From DATGMP01 sp035293565 (lineage in GTDB: Bacteria; Pseudomonadota; Alphaproteobacteria; BOG-932; Roseiterribacteraceae), in contig DATGMP010000075.1 of NCBI GenBank assembly GCA_035293565.1, forward strand, positions 62,001 to 126,000: a DNA stretch of 64,000 nucleotides, written 5' to 3'. How positions within the stretch are numbered: the stretch's first letter is position 1; each line of letters opens with the position of its first letter. The translations under genes were made by a program, and so were the position numbers. Shown here in pieces: positions 16,320-23,498 of the stretch. The notes beneath the pieces were generated by a model that saw only the letters and a list, made by a program, of their open reading frames with translations, ran no database searches and was not told the origin of the DNA.

Positions 16320-18532
16320 AGAAGGCGAAGACGCCGCCCCCGTTTCCCACGCGCGAGCAAGTGCTCGAATTCATCCGTGAGAGCCCGACCCCCGTCGGCA
16401 AGCGCGAGATCGCACGCGCCTTTCACATCGCGGGCGACCGCCGCGCCGATCTGAAAAAGCTGCTCGCCGAGCTCTCCCAAACGGGCGCCGTCGACCGCGG
16501 TCGTAAAAGGCGCATGGCGCCCCCCAAGGCGCTGGGCTCCGTTGCGGTCGTGGAGATCAGCGCGATCGATCCCGACGGCGACCTGCTGTGCAAGCCGTTG
16601 GACTGGAGCGAGGAGCGTCCCCCGCCCCGGATCATCCTTCGCGCGAGCAAGCGCGGAATCACCGATCTGGCGCCCGGAAACCGAGTGCTCGTCAGGCTCG
16701 AGCGTATCTCAGCGGACGACTATGTGGCGCGGCCGATCCGTAAGTTGGAATCGGGCCCGGCGCGCGTGCTGGGGGTGTTCGAACGCATCAGCGGCGGCAG
16801 CGGGCGCTTGCGCTCCATAGACAAGCGCAACCGGGGCGACCTTGCGGTGCTGGCGCAGCATGAAGGCGGAGCCGAGGCCGGCGAGCTGGTAATTGCGGAG
16901 GTGCTCCCTTCGACGCGTCTCGGCTTGAAGCAGGCTAAGATCGTCCAACGGTTGGGCGACGGTTCCGCCCCAGGCGCGATCAGCCTGATGGCGATCCATG
17001 CGCGCGACCTGCCGACCGAATTCTCGGAGGCGGCGCTGGCGGAGGCCGATCACGCCAAAGTGCCGAAGCTCGCCGGCCGCGAAGATTTGCGCGACGTGCC
17101 GCTGGTCACGATCGACGGTCCGGATGCGCGCGACTTCGACGATGCGGTCTGGACGGAGCCAGATACGGATAAGGAGAACCAAGGCGGCTGGCATCTGATC
17201 GTGGCCATCGCCGACGTCGCCCACTATGTCGGACCGGCTTCGCATCTCGATCGCGAAGCCTATATGCGCGGCAACTCGGTCTATTTCCCGGACCGCGTCG
17301 TGCCGATGTTGCCGGAAGCGCTCTCCAACGGCCTTTGCTCGCTCAAGCCCGGCGAGCCTCGCGCCTGTCTGGCGTTCCACCTTTGGATCGACCGCAAAGG
17401 CAAGCTCCTGCGTCATCGACTCGTCCGCGGGCTGATGCGGTCGGCGGCGCGGCTCACTTACGAGCAAGTGCAGGCGGCAATCGACGGCGCGCCGGACGAT
17501 ACAACCGGTCCCCTGCTGGAACCGGTCATTCGACCGCTTTATCGCGCCTATGAGGCGTTGACCGCGGCGCGCGCGGCACGCGGCACGCTCGAGCTCGATC
17601 TGCCGGAGCGCAAGGTGGTGCTGGACGACAAAGGGCGGGTCGCCTCGATCGCCGCGCGCGCTCGGCTGGACAGCCATCGGCTGATCGAGGAATTCATGAT
17701 CGCGGCGAACGTCGCCGCAGCGGAGACGCTCGAGGGGCGCGGCCAGGCGGGGCTCTACCGGGTTCACGATCAACCCGATCCGGTGAAGCTCGAAGCCGTG
17801 CGCACCTTCATCCGCGGTCTCGGCCAGGGTCTGTCGCTTGCCAAGGGCCAAGTCATCACCCCTGCCCAACTCACGCGCCTTCTTGTCCAGGCCAAAGATC
17901 TGCCGGAAGCTCAGCTGATCTCGGACATCGTGCTGAGGGCTCAGGCGCAAGCCATCTACAGCCACGAGAATATCGGCCATTTCGGGCTGGCGCTCCGGCG
18001 CTACGCCCATTTTACATCGCCGATCCGGCGTTATGCCGATCTGATCGTTCATCGCGCGCTTATCGGCACGCTGACGCTGGGACCGGACGGACTCGACGAG
18101 CAGACGGTCGTCCGGTTGCCGGAGATCGGCGCCCACATATCGATGACCGAGCGACGGGCCGCCGAGGCGGAGCGCGAGGCGGTCGATCGCTTCACAGCCG
18201 CCTATCTGTCCGAGCGGGTCGGCGCGACCTTCAGCGGTCGGATCAGCGGAGTCGCCCGGTTCGGCTTGTTCGTGCGCCTGGACGAGACTGGCGCCGATGG
18301 TATCGTCCCGGTTTCGACGCTGCCCCAGGATTTCTATCATTATGAAGAGGCCCATCATCGGCTCGTCGGCCGCCGGACGGGCCAGGTCTATCGGCTGGCC
18401 GATAGGGTCAAGGTGCGGCTCGTCGAGGCCGATCCCATGACCGGCAGCACCGTCTTTCGTCTGATCGAGGATTCAGGTCGAGAGCCGGCCCCGAGCCGGC
18501 CGAGCCGGCCCAGAGCGAGGCGCCGCGGTTGA
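16316..18532 (+). CDS. rnr: Ribonuclease R
   Basis: RNase R (738 aa) is a processive 3'-5' exoribonuclease that degrades structured RNA. An N-terminal winged-helix region (EIARAFHI) and cold-shock domains precede the RNB domain, which shows DGPDARDFDDAVW with the catalytic Asp cluster and HFTSPIRRYADL. A C-terminal S1 domain (about 640-710) ends in a short Arg/Pro/Ser tail encoded by three GAGCCGGCC repeats. The start is TTG in a TTGA overlap with topA. Confidence 0.95.
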   Translation: MKKAKTPPPFPTREQVLEFIRESPTPVGKREIARAFHIAGDRRADLKKLLAELSQTGAVDRGRKRRMAPPKALGSVAVVEISAIDPDGDLLCKPLDWSEERPPPRIILRASKRGITDLAPGNRVLVRLERISADDYVARPIRKLESGPARVLGVFERISGGSGRLRSIDKRNRGDLAVLAQHEGGAEAGELVIAEVLPSTRLGLKQAKIVQRLGDGSAPGAISLMAIHARDLPTEFSEAALAEADHAKVPKLAGREDLRDVPLVTIDGPDARDFDDAVWTEPDTDKENQGGWHLIVAIADVAHYVGPASHLDREAYMRGNSVYFPDRVVPMLPEALSNGLCSLKPGEPRACLAFHLWIDRKGKLLRHRLVRGLMRSAARLTYEQVQAAIDGAPDDTTGPLLEPVIRPLYRAYEALTAARAARGTLELDLPERKVVLDDKGRVASIAARARLDSHRLIEEFMIAANVAAAETLEGRGQAGLYRVHDQPDPVKLEAVRTFIRGLGQGLSLAKGQVITPAQLTRLLVQAKDLPEAQLISDIVLRAQAQAIYSHENIGHFGLALRRYAHFTSPIRRYADLIVHRALIGTLTLGPDGLDEQTVVRLPEIGAHISMTERRAAEAEREAVDRFTAAYLSERVGATFSGRISGVARFGLFVRLDETGADGIVPVSTLPQDFYHYEEAHHRLVGRRTGQVYRLADRVKVRLVEADPMTGSTVFRLIEDSGREPAPSRPSRPRARRRG
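18482..18510 (+). repeat. Three GAGCCGGCC repeats at the end of rnr
   Basis: The nonamer GAGCCGGCC begins at 18482, 18493 and 18502, coding for the Pro/Ser/Arg tail of RNase R. It is a minor slippage-prone repeat just before the rpmG promoter. Confidence 0.8.
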
Positions 18533-18556
18533 CTTAGCAGGGAAAATGGCTATTTT
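18529..18556 (+). promoter_or_regulatory. Likely sigma-70 promoter of rpmG
   Basis: TTGACT at 18529-18534 and TATTTT at 18551-18556 are separated by 16 bases. The -35 box overlaps the rnr stop codon. This would give rpmG its own strong transcript, as expected for a ribosomal protein at the end of a slow-growth operon. Confidence 0.5.
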
Positions 18557-18604
18557 CTGCCGCCTCCAAACCCGCCTCGCGGGATTGCACAGGATAGCGA
18601 CATC

Positions 18605-18778
18605 ATGGCCAAGCCAGCGACCGTACTGATCAAAATGGTGAGCAGCGCCGACACCGGGTACTTCTACGTCAAGACGAAGAGTTCCAAGGGTACCAAGGCC
18701 ACGGATAAGCTCGAGCTCAAGAAGTACGATCCGGTCGTACGCAAGCACGTGGTGTTCCGCGAGTCGAAGATCAAATAG
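18605..18778 (+). CDS. rpmG: 50S ribosomal protein L33
   Basis: Bacterial L33 (57 aa) is a large-subunit protein near the E site. The sequence opens MAKPATVLIKMVSSADTGYF and ends KHVVFRESKIK, matching alphaproteobacterial L33 over its full length. The YVKTKSSKG strand is typical. The protein has no CxxC pair, so it is the zinc-independent form. It is short enough to be missed by length filters. A promoter lies upstream and a strong terminator follows. Confidence 0.97.
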   Translation: MAKPATVLIKMVSSADTGYFYVKTKSSKGTKATDKLELKKYDPVVRKHVVFRESKIK

Positions 18779-18800
18779 GAAGGCGCGGATTTCGGTACGA

Positions 18801-18824
18801 AGCCGCCCGCTGGGCGGCTTTTTT
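18801..18824 (+). terminator. Rho-independent terminator after rpmG
   Basis: A perfect 8-bp stem, AGCCGCCC with GGGCGGCT, encloses a three-base loop and is followed by a T-run. It ends the run from ruvX to rpmG and touches the stop of the convergent pleD gene. Confidence 0.92.
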
Positions 18825-20274
18825 ATGGGCGAGCGCCCGCCGATCGCACATCGCCCGAGCCGGGTGAGGCCGAGGCGCTCATCATCAGGTCGGAACCCAC
18901 GCGCAGCTCGGTTTCGACCCGATCGCGTCCCTCGCGCTTGGCACGATAAAGCCCGGCATCCGCGCGTTTGAGGATCGCGTCGACAGGCTCCTGCACGTCG
19001 CCCGCGATCGTGATTCCGATGCTGGTCGTGACCGTCACCTTGTTGTCCTGACCGCAGGGCATCGGCTCGTCCGCGACGACGGAGCGAAGACGCTCGGCCA
19101 CCATGCGGGCCGTCGCCAGATCCGTGTCAGGCAGAATGGCCAGAAATTCCTCGCCGCCGATACGGGCGACGAGATCGAAGTTGCGCATGTGGCGGCTGAT
19201 CCTGTGCGCAAACTCTTTCAACACGTCATCGCCGCCGGCATGGCCATAGGTATCGTTGACGCGCTTGAAATGATCGATGTCGAACATCAGCACGGCGAAA
19301 TGCTTCTTCGCCTCGCCGGAACGCGCGAGTAGACGGTCCAGGTGACCCATGACATAGCGGCGGTTGAACAGCCCCGTCAGCCCGTCCGTCAGGGCCATCG
19401 ACAGGCTTGCGGCATAGTTCGAGACCAACCGGTCCTGATAGCGCTTCTGACGGATCTGACTGCGGACGCGGGCCGCAAGCTCGTTGCGGTCGATCGGCCG
19501 CAATATGTAGTCGTTGGCGCCGAGCTCGAGCCCCTTGGCCACCCGCTTCATCTCATGCTCGTCGGCCAGCAACAGGATGGGAATCTGCCGGCTGACCTCG
19601 CGCGAGCGGAGCTGGGAGCAGAGGCGAAGCCCGTCCTCCTCGGCCAGCAGCAAGCTCACCATGATGAGATCATAGCCCGGCATATCTTCGACCCGGACCA
19701 TCGCCTCGCCCGCCGTTCGCGCCACCACGACCTCGTCCTGGTCGCGAGCTAGCGTGCTGACGATCCGTTCGACGACCGGCCGACCGTCCTCGACCAGCAG
19801 CACGCGCGCATTGCCGGCGGGCTCGGCCGTAATCGGACGGTCCTCCTCCATCATGCCGAACTGATGCGAGGTTTTCTCGCGCAGGCGCCATTGGTCGGAG
19901 GTGAGCTTGAGCCGGATCAGCGAGCGCGCCCGCGCGAACAGGGCGATGTCGTTGACCGGCTTGGTAAGGAAGTCGTCGGCCCCGGCCTCGAGCCCGCGGA
20001 CGCGATTCTCCGTATCGGAGAGCGCTGTCACCATGACAATTGGAATATGGGTGGTCTTGGGGTCGGATTTCAGTCGCTGGCAGACCTCGAATCCATCCAT
20101 GCCGGGCATCATGACATCGAGCAGGATGAGGTCCGGCGGCGACTGGGCCACCTTTTCCAGCGCCTCGACACCCGAGAGCGCAGTAATCACGTCGAAATAC
20201 TCGGCCTGAAGCTTGGCCGCGAGCAGCTTCACATTAGGAACGAGATCATCGACGACAAGGACGCGAGCTGACAT
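18823..20274 (-). CDS. pleD: PleD-type diguanylate cyclase response regulator
   Basis: PleD (483 aa) makes cyclic di-GMP and drives polar development in alphaproteobacteria. The first receiver domain has the phosphoacceptor D53 (LLDVMMPG). The second (about 155-275) lacks it, with S207 at that position, as expected for the dimer-adaptor domain. The GGDEF domain has GGEEF at 373-377 and a product-inhibition RxxD (RNFD, 364-367) five residues before it, so synthesis and feedback should both work. It lies 31 bases after divK, forming the classical divK-pleD operon. Confidence 0.96.
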   Translation of the reverse strand: MSARVLVVDDLVPNVKLLAAKLQAEYFDVITALSGVEALEKVAQSPPDLILLDVMMPGMDGFEVCQRLKSDPKTTHIPIVMVTALSDTENRVRGLEAGADDFLTKPVNDIALFARARSLIRLKLTSDQWRLREKTSHQFGMMEEDRPITAEPAGNARVLLVEDGRPVVERIVSTLARDQDEVVVARTAGEAMVRVEDMPGYDLIMVSLLLAEEDGLRLCSQLRSREVSRQIPILLLADEHEMKRVAKGLELGANDYILRPIDRNELAARVRSQIRQKRYQDRLVSNYAASLSMALTDGLTGLFNRRYVMGHLDRLLARSGEAKKHFAVLMFDIDHFKRVNDTYGHAGGDDVLKEFAHRISRHMRNFDLVARIGGEEFLAILPDTDLATARMVAERLRSVVADEPMPCGQDNKVTVTTSIGITIAGDVQEPVDAILKRADAGLYRAKREGRDRVETELRVGSDLMMSASASPGSGDVRSAGARP

Positions 20275-20305
20275 GGGGCGTGTACCTATTCACCCGATCG
20301 ACTGA

Positions 20306-20668
20306 TCACGTCAGATGCTTCTCGACGGTCTCCAGAAACTTGGTTACGGAGATCGGCTTGGCGATATAGTCTTGGCATCCGCCTTCCCGAATCTTCTCTT
20401 CATCACCCTTCATTGCAAAGGCCGTCACCGCAATAACGGGTATGGCGCGCAGGTTGTCGTCTTCCTTCAGCCATTTCGTGACGTCGAGCCCGGACACCTC
20501 GGGAAGCTGGATGTCCATGACGATCAGATCCGGCCGGTGCTCGCGGGCGATCTTCAGGGCTTCCATGCCGTCGCGGGTCTGCAGCGTCGCATAGCCGTGG
20601 GCCTCCAGAAGGTCGTTGAAGAGCTTCATGTTCAGCTCATTGTCTTCGACGATCAGAACAGTCTTCAT
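20306..20668 (-). CDS. divK: Single-domain response regulator DivK
   Basis: DivK (120 aa) is a stand-alone receiver that, when phosphorylated, modulates the DivJ/PleC/DivL kinases and hence CtrA. The acidic pocket (VEDNE), phosphoacceptor D52 (VMDIQLPE) and conserved Thr/Lys (VTAFAMKG, AKPIS) are all present. I start it at the ATG at 20668, since MKTVLIVEDNE is the family N terminus; a longer frame to 20746 adds unrelated residues. pleD follows directly. Confidence 0.95.
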   Translation of the reverse strand: MKTVLIVEDNELNMKLFNDLLEAHGYATLQTRDGMEALKIAREHRPDLIVMDIQLPEVSGLDVTKWLKEDDNLRAIPVIAVTAFAMKGDEEKIREGGCQDYIAKPISVTKFLETVEKHLT

Positions 20669-21040
20669 CCCAATGCCCCTTCGGACTCGGTCCAGCAAGA
20701 CGCCTTGCGTCCCCGCGCACGTATGATGTCCGCTCGGATTTACCAATAAGCGCGATTTGAATTAATGAACAGTTACCATACTCCATTAGGATATGCCCTG
20801 GGATAAAGATCGGTTACCTTGAAGCCCGTTCGAAGCCGGTTCTATGCCGCGACTGCGGCACTCGAGTCCGCGCTACGACGACCAACGGGCTTGCCTCGGT
20901 TGCAGATCTCACAGACTCGTCGCGCATAGCGAGCCAGATCTTGGATGAGACGGCCGACGGGCGTCGATCAGGCATGGGTCAAGATCGAGCCTGCCCCCAT
21001 TGCGACCGGGCGGCCCTTCAAGCGAGCGCCGCAATGAGGA
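20669..21040. other. Noncoding region upstream of divK
   Basis: About 370 bases separate divK from the 3' end of the DUF1849 gene. The half near divK is AT-richer and holds a CtrA-like motif; it is the likely promoter region. I see no gene, tRNA or convincing structured RNA in the rest. Confidence 0.5.
20762..20776 (+). promoter_or_regulatory. CtrA-like binding site upstream of divK
   Basis: TTAA at 20762-20765 and TTAC at 20773-20776 are separated by seven bases, one mismatch from the CtrA consensus TTAA-N7-TTAA. CtrA controls divK in Caulobacter. The site lies about 95 bases upstream of the divK start. A single near-match could be chance. Confidence 0.35.
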
Positions 21041-21931
21041 TCAGCAATGCGGAGTCGGCATCGGCTGGATCGCCTCCAGCTGACCGTGGATGCTGAATTC
21101 TTCGTACTGGTAGTCGTAATCGCTGACCACGCCGTTATCGTGCACGGTCATCGTCATTTCATATTCGGGCTGCTCACCGGTATCGGCGGCCGCCTTGTTG
21201 CCATCGCTCCCGGTCGGCGTCACGCCCTCGGGCGAATAGAAGGCGATTCGAACCCGATGCGACGGACTGTCGAGAAGCGTGCTTTTGATGCCGAGCTTCA
21301 CGGGAATAGCCGATTTCAGGATGACGGCATTGAATTGCGAGGCGCCGCCTCCCTCGCTGCCGTCGAACATCTGACCATTGAAAAAGCGCTCTCCCTTATT
21401 GGCGATCTCCAGCAGCTTGATCTGCTGGGCGGTCTGGAAAAAGAAGTGCGGCGGGAGCTGGTAGCTCTTGCGTTCGGGCTTGGTGTATTCGGCAACCCCC
21501 GCTCCGTTCGCACCCAGGCGCTTCGCGCGGCCGCGGAATTCGGTCACATCGTTTCCGTCGACCTGCTTCACCGAGAAGGTGTAGCTGTCGCCGCCCTTGC
21601 TTTCCCAGGAGGTGAAGTCGCTGTTGCTCAGCTCCTCGGTGCCATCGGCGAGAAGCGAGCGAAGCAGCGATTTCTGGCTTGTGGTCCAGCCGTCGCACGC
21701 ATCGGTGAACTGAAGGAGCATCTTGCCGCTGACGTCGAGATATTCGCCGCCCGATCGCGCATTGGTCATGGTCACGGTGTAGAGCGCCTTGTGCGACGCC
21801 AGTACCGGCTGCGGCGATGGCAATTGCGGCTGCGGCCCGGCAGGCGCCGCCGAACGAGCGGAAACGGTAGCAAACAAGACCATGCCCAGGGTCAGTCCGA
21901 GGGCGAAGGGATCACGGCCGAGGATCTTCAT
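21041..21931 (-). CDS. EipB-like periplasmic DUF1849 protein
   Basis: This 296-residue exported protein matches the DUF1849 family, whose Brucella member EipB is a periplasmic beta-spiral protein required for envelope integrity. A signal peptide (hydrophobic stretch ending TVSARSA) is followed by LASHKALYTVTM. Two cysteines, one in TDACDGW and one at the extreme C terminus (PTPHC), match the conserved disulfide described for EipB. The ATG at 21931 was chosen over two upstream ATGs (21949, 21973) because the signal peptide begins there. It is a single-gene unit. Confidence 0.85.
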   Translation of the reverse strand: MKILGRDPFALGLTLGMVLFATVSARSAAPAGPQPQLPSPQPVLASHKALYTVTMTNARSGGEYLDVSGKMLLQFTDACDGWTTSQKSLLRSLLADGTEELSNSDFTSWESKGGDSYTFSVKQVDGNDVTEFRGRAKRLGANGAGVAEYTKPERKSYQLPPHFFFQTAQQIKLLEIANKGERFFNGQMFDGSEGGGASQFNAVILKSAIPVKLGIKSTLLDSPSHRVRIAFYSPEGVTPTGSDGNKAAADTGEQPEYEMTMTVHDNGVVSDYDYQYEEFSIHGQLEAIQPMPTPHC

Positions 21932-22095
21932 GGGGACGGGCGCTCGCATCGGCCGCCACACCGGCCGCCGCAAAAGAGTATCTGTATCGAGTCGACGCAG
22001 TTCAAGGCGACGGAATAAAATCTACGACGCTGTTGCAATGTTGCTGCACCCTCGCTTTCCAGTCCGTAACCCCTTATCCGAGGAATTGGCGCCAA

Positions 22096-22443
22096 ATGAC
22101 TGTGACCATCTATCACAACCCTGCTTGCACAACGTCGCGCAATGTGTTGCAGGTCCTTCGGGACAATGGCGTCGAACCCAAAGTCATCGAATATCTCACG
22201 ACTCCGCCCGATCGGGCCGGCCTGCTCGCCCTGCTCAAGAAGATGGGAAAGAAGCCTCGGGACATCTTGCGCCGTCGCGGAACGCCCTACGACGAACTCG
22301 ATCTCGGCAATCCTTCGCTCAGCGACGACCGGATCATTGACGCGATTCTCGCTCATCCGATTCTGATTGAGCGTCCGATCGTGGTGACCCCGAAGGGAGC
22401 CAAAATCTGCCGGCCGCCCGAGACCGTCAAAGAGCTGCTGTAG
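22096..22443 (+). CDS. ArsC-family glutaredoxin-dependent arsenate reductase
   Basis: This 115-residue thioredoxin-fold protein matches glutaredoxin-linked ArsC. YHNPACTTSRN carries the catalytic Cys, and RPIVVTPKGAKICRPPE is the conserved C-terminal substrate region with two Arg residues. Reduction of arsenate to arsenite would be the reaction. There is no arsR, arsB or acr3 nearby, so a true resistance role is uncertain; some relatives (Spx/YffB) have other functions. Start ATG 22096 is the family N terminus. Confidence 0.85.
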   Translation: MTVTIYHNPACTTSRNVLQVLRDNGVEPKVIEYLTTPPDRAGLLALLKKMGKKPRDILRRRGTPYDELDLGNPSLSDDRIIDAILAHPILIERPIVVTPKGAKICRPPETVKELL

Positions 22444-22572
22444 CCTACGTGAGAACAAGCGCGCCGGATTGAACGATCTCTTTGGGATGGACGCGAACTC
22501 ATTTATGTCGTAGGGCGATTTACAAGCTCACGGACCTTCGGGATCGGGGCCCGCTGCTTTCCGAGGCGTTTC

Positions 22573-22947
22573 GTGACCGAGGAAGACCTGCTTGCTTACG
22601 CCCGCAACAAGATCGGTTCCGTATGGGCGCTCGAGGCCCTGATCCTCTTGCATCGCGATCCCGGAAAAAGCTGGGGCATCGATGACCTCATCCGGGAGCT
22701 TCGAGCCAGCGAGGCCGTCGTGGCCAAGAGCCTCATCGTTCTCGCGACCGAGGGCTTGGTGGACCGAGATCAGCCCGGTCGCTACGCTTACCGCCCGCGA
22801 TCGGCCGAAGCGGCAACCATGGCCGATCGATTGATTCGCGCATATGGCGAACGCCCGATACCGGTCATAGAGGCGATCTTCTCGGCACGGGACGACAAGC
22901 TGCAAAATCTTGCGGATGCGTTTCTCTTCAGAAAGCCGCCGACATGA
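22573..22947 (+). CDS. Winged-helix-like protein beside two membrane proteins
   Basis: This 124-residue protein has a GTG start after CGAGG. About residues 15-80 look like a winged helix: AYARNKIGSVWALEALILL, then a likely recognition helix EAVVAKSLIVLATEGLV, then a wing-like RYAYRP. The rest is helical and rich in Ala and Arg. I assign no name. It overlaps the next gene in ATGA, so it is cotranslated with two small membrane proteins and may regulate them or act as their cytoplasmic partner. Confidence 0.7.
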   Translation: MTEEDLLAYARNKIGSVWALEALILLHRDPGKSWGIDDLIRELRASEAVVAKSLIVLATEGLVDRDQPGRYAYRPRSAEAATMADRLIRAYGERPIPVIEAIFSARDDKLQNLADAFLFRKPPT

Positions 22948-23210
22948 GCGTGCTGCCTTCCATCGTCTATCTGTTGTGCTTCGGGACGGCGGCCCTTTGC
23001 ACCGGCCTGCTCGGACGCGCCTATCTGGCCGGTCGCCAGCCGCTGCTGCTGTGGACCGGTCTCTGCTTCCTGTTCCTATCGCTCAACAATCTGATGGTGT
23101 TCGTCGACATCATACTTCTGCCGGCGATCGACCTGACGAATGTCCGATACGCGCTCACCCTGATCGCCTTGGGCGTCCTGCTCTACGGCTTCGTCTGGGA
23201 GGGTGAGTGA
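22944..23210 (+). CDS. Small three-helix membrane protein (DUF5985-like)
   Basis: The protein has 88 residues with three predicted membrane segments (about 5-24, 33-55 and 66-83) and almost no soluble part. It ends in an acidic WEGE tail. The pattern resembles the DUF5985 family of unknown function, as does the next gene, so the two may form a heteromeric membrane complex. It is overlapped at both ends: ATGA with the winged-helix gene and TGATG with the following gene. Confidence 0.7.
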   Translation: MSVLPSIVYLLCFGTAALCTGLLGRAYLAGRQPLLLWTGLCFLFLSLNNLMVFVDIILLPAIDLTNVRYALTLIALGVLLYGFVWEGE

Positions 23211-23491
23211 TGAGCGACGGGCTGCACGCCTTCGTGTCGGGCATGATCACGGCGGGCTATCTGGTCGCGTCGTTGTTTTTTCTGAAATTCTGGAAACGCA
23301 GCCGCGAGCAGCTTTTCCTCCTGCTCGCCCCGGCCTTCATCCTTCTGGCGATCAACCAGGCGGCGCTAACGCTCGCCGAGATCCCCAGGGAGGAAGAGAA
23401 AAGCTGGCTTTACCTTATCAGGCTCGCGGCCTTCAGTCTCATCGCCGGTGCCATTATCCGCAAGAATTTGCAGCGACGCTCACGCAAATAG
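23210..23491 (+). CDS. Small membrane protein (DUF5985-like)
   Basis: The protein has 93 residues and three membrane segments: about 5-24, 32-50 and 67-83. A basic loop (KFWKRSREQ) follows the first segment, an acidic loop (EIPREEEKSW) precedes the third, and the tail is basic (QRRSRK). The layout FFLKFWKRSRE...LIRLAAF fits my memory of DUF5985. The ATG at 23210 shares its A with the preceding TGA. It converges on aspS with a 7-base gap. Function is unknown. Confidence 0.72.
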   Translation: MSDGLHAFVSGMITAGYLVASLFFLKFWKRSREQLFLLLAPAFILLAINQAALTLAEIPREEEKSWLYLIRLAAFSLIAGAIIRKNLQRRSRK

Positions 23492-23498
23492 TCCTGAA

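Noticed and set aside
16709..18358. A 549-codon open frame antisense to rnr
   Set aside because: It mirrors the codon structure of a clear RNase R gene; long antisense frames are expected in GC-rich DNA and no domain is visible in it.
18823..20274. Missing phosphoacceptor in the second PleD receiver as a novelty
   Set aside because: The second receiver of characterised PleD is already known to act as an adaptor, so this is expected.
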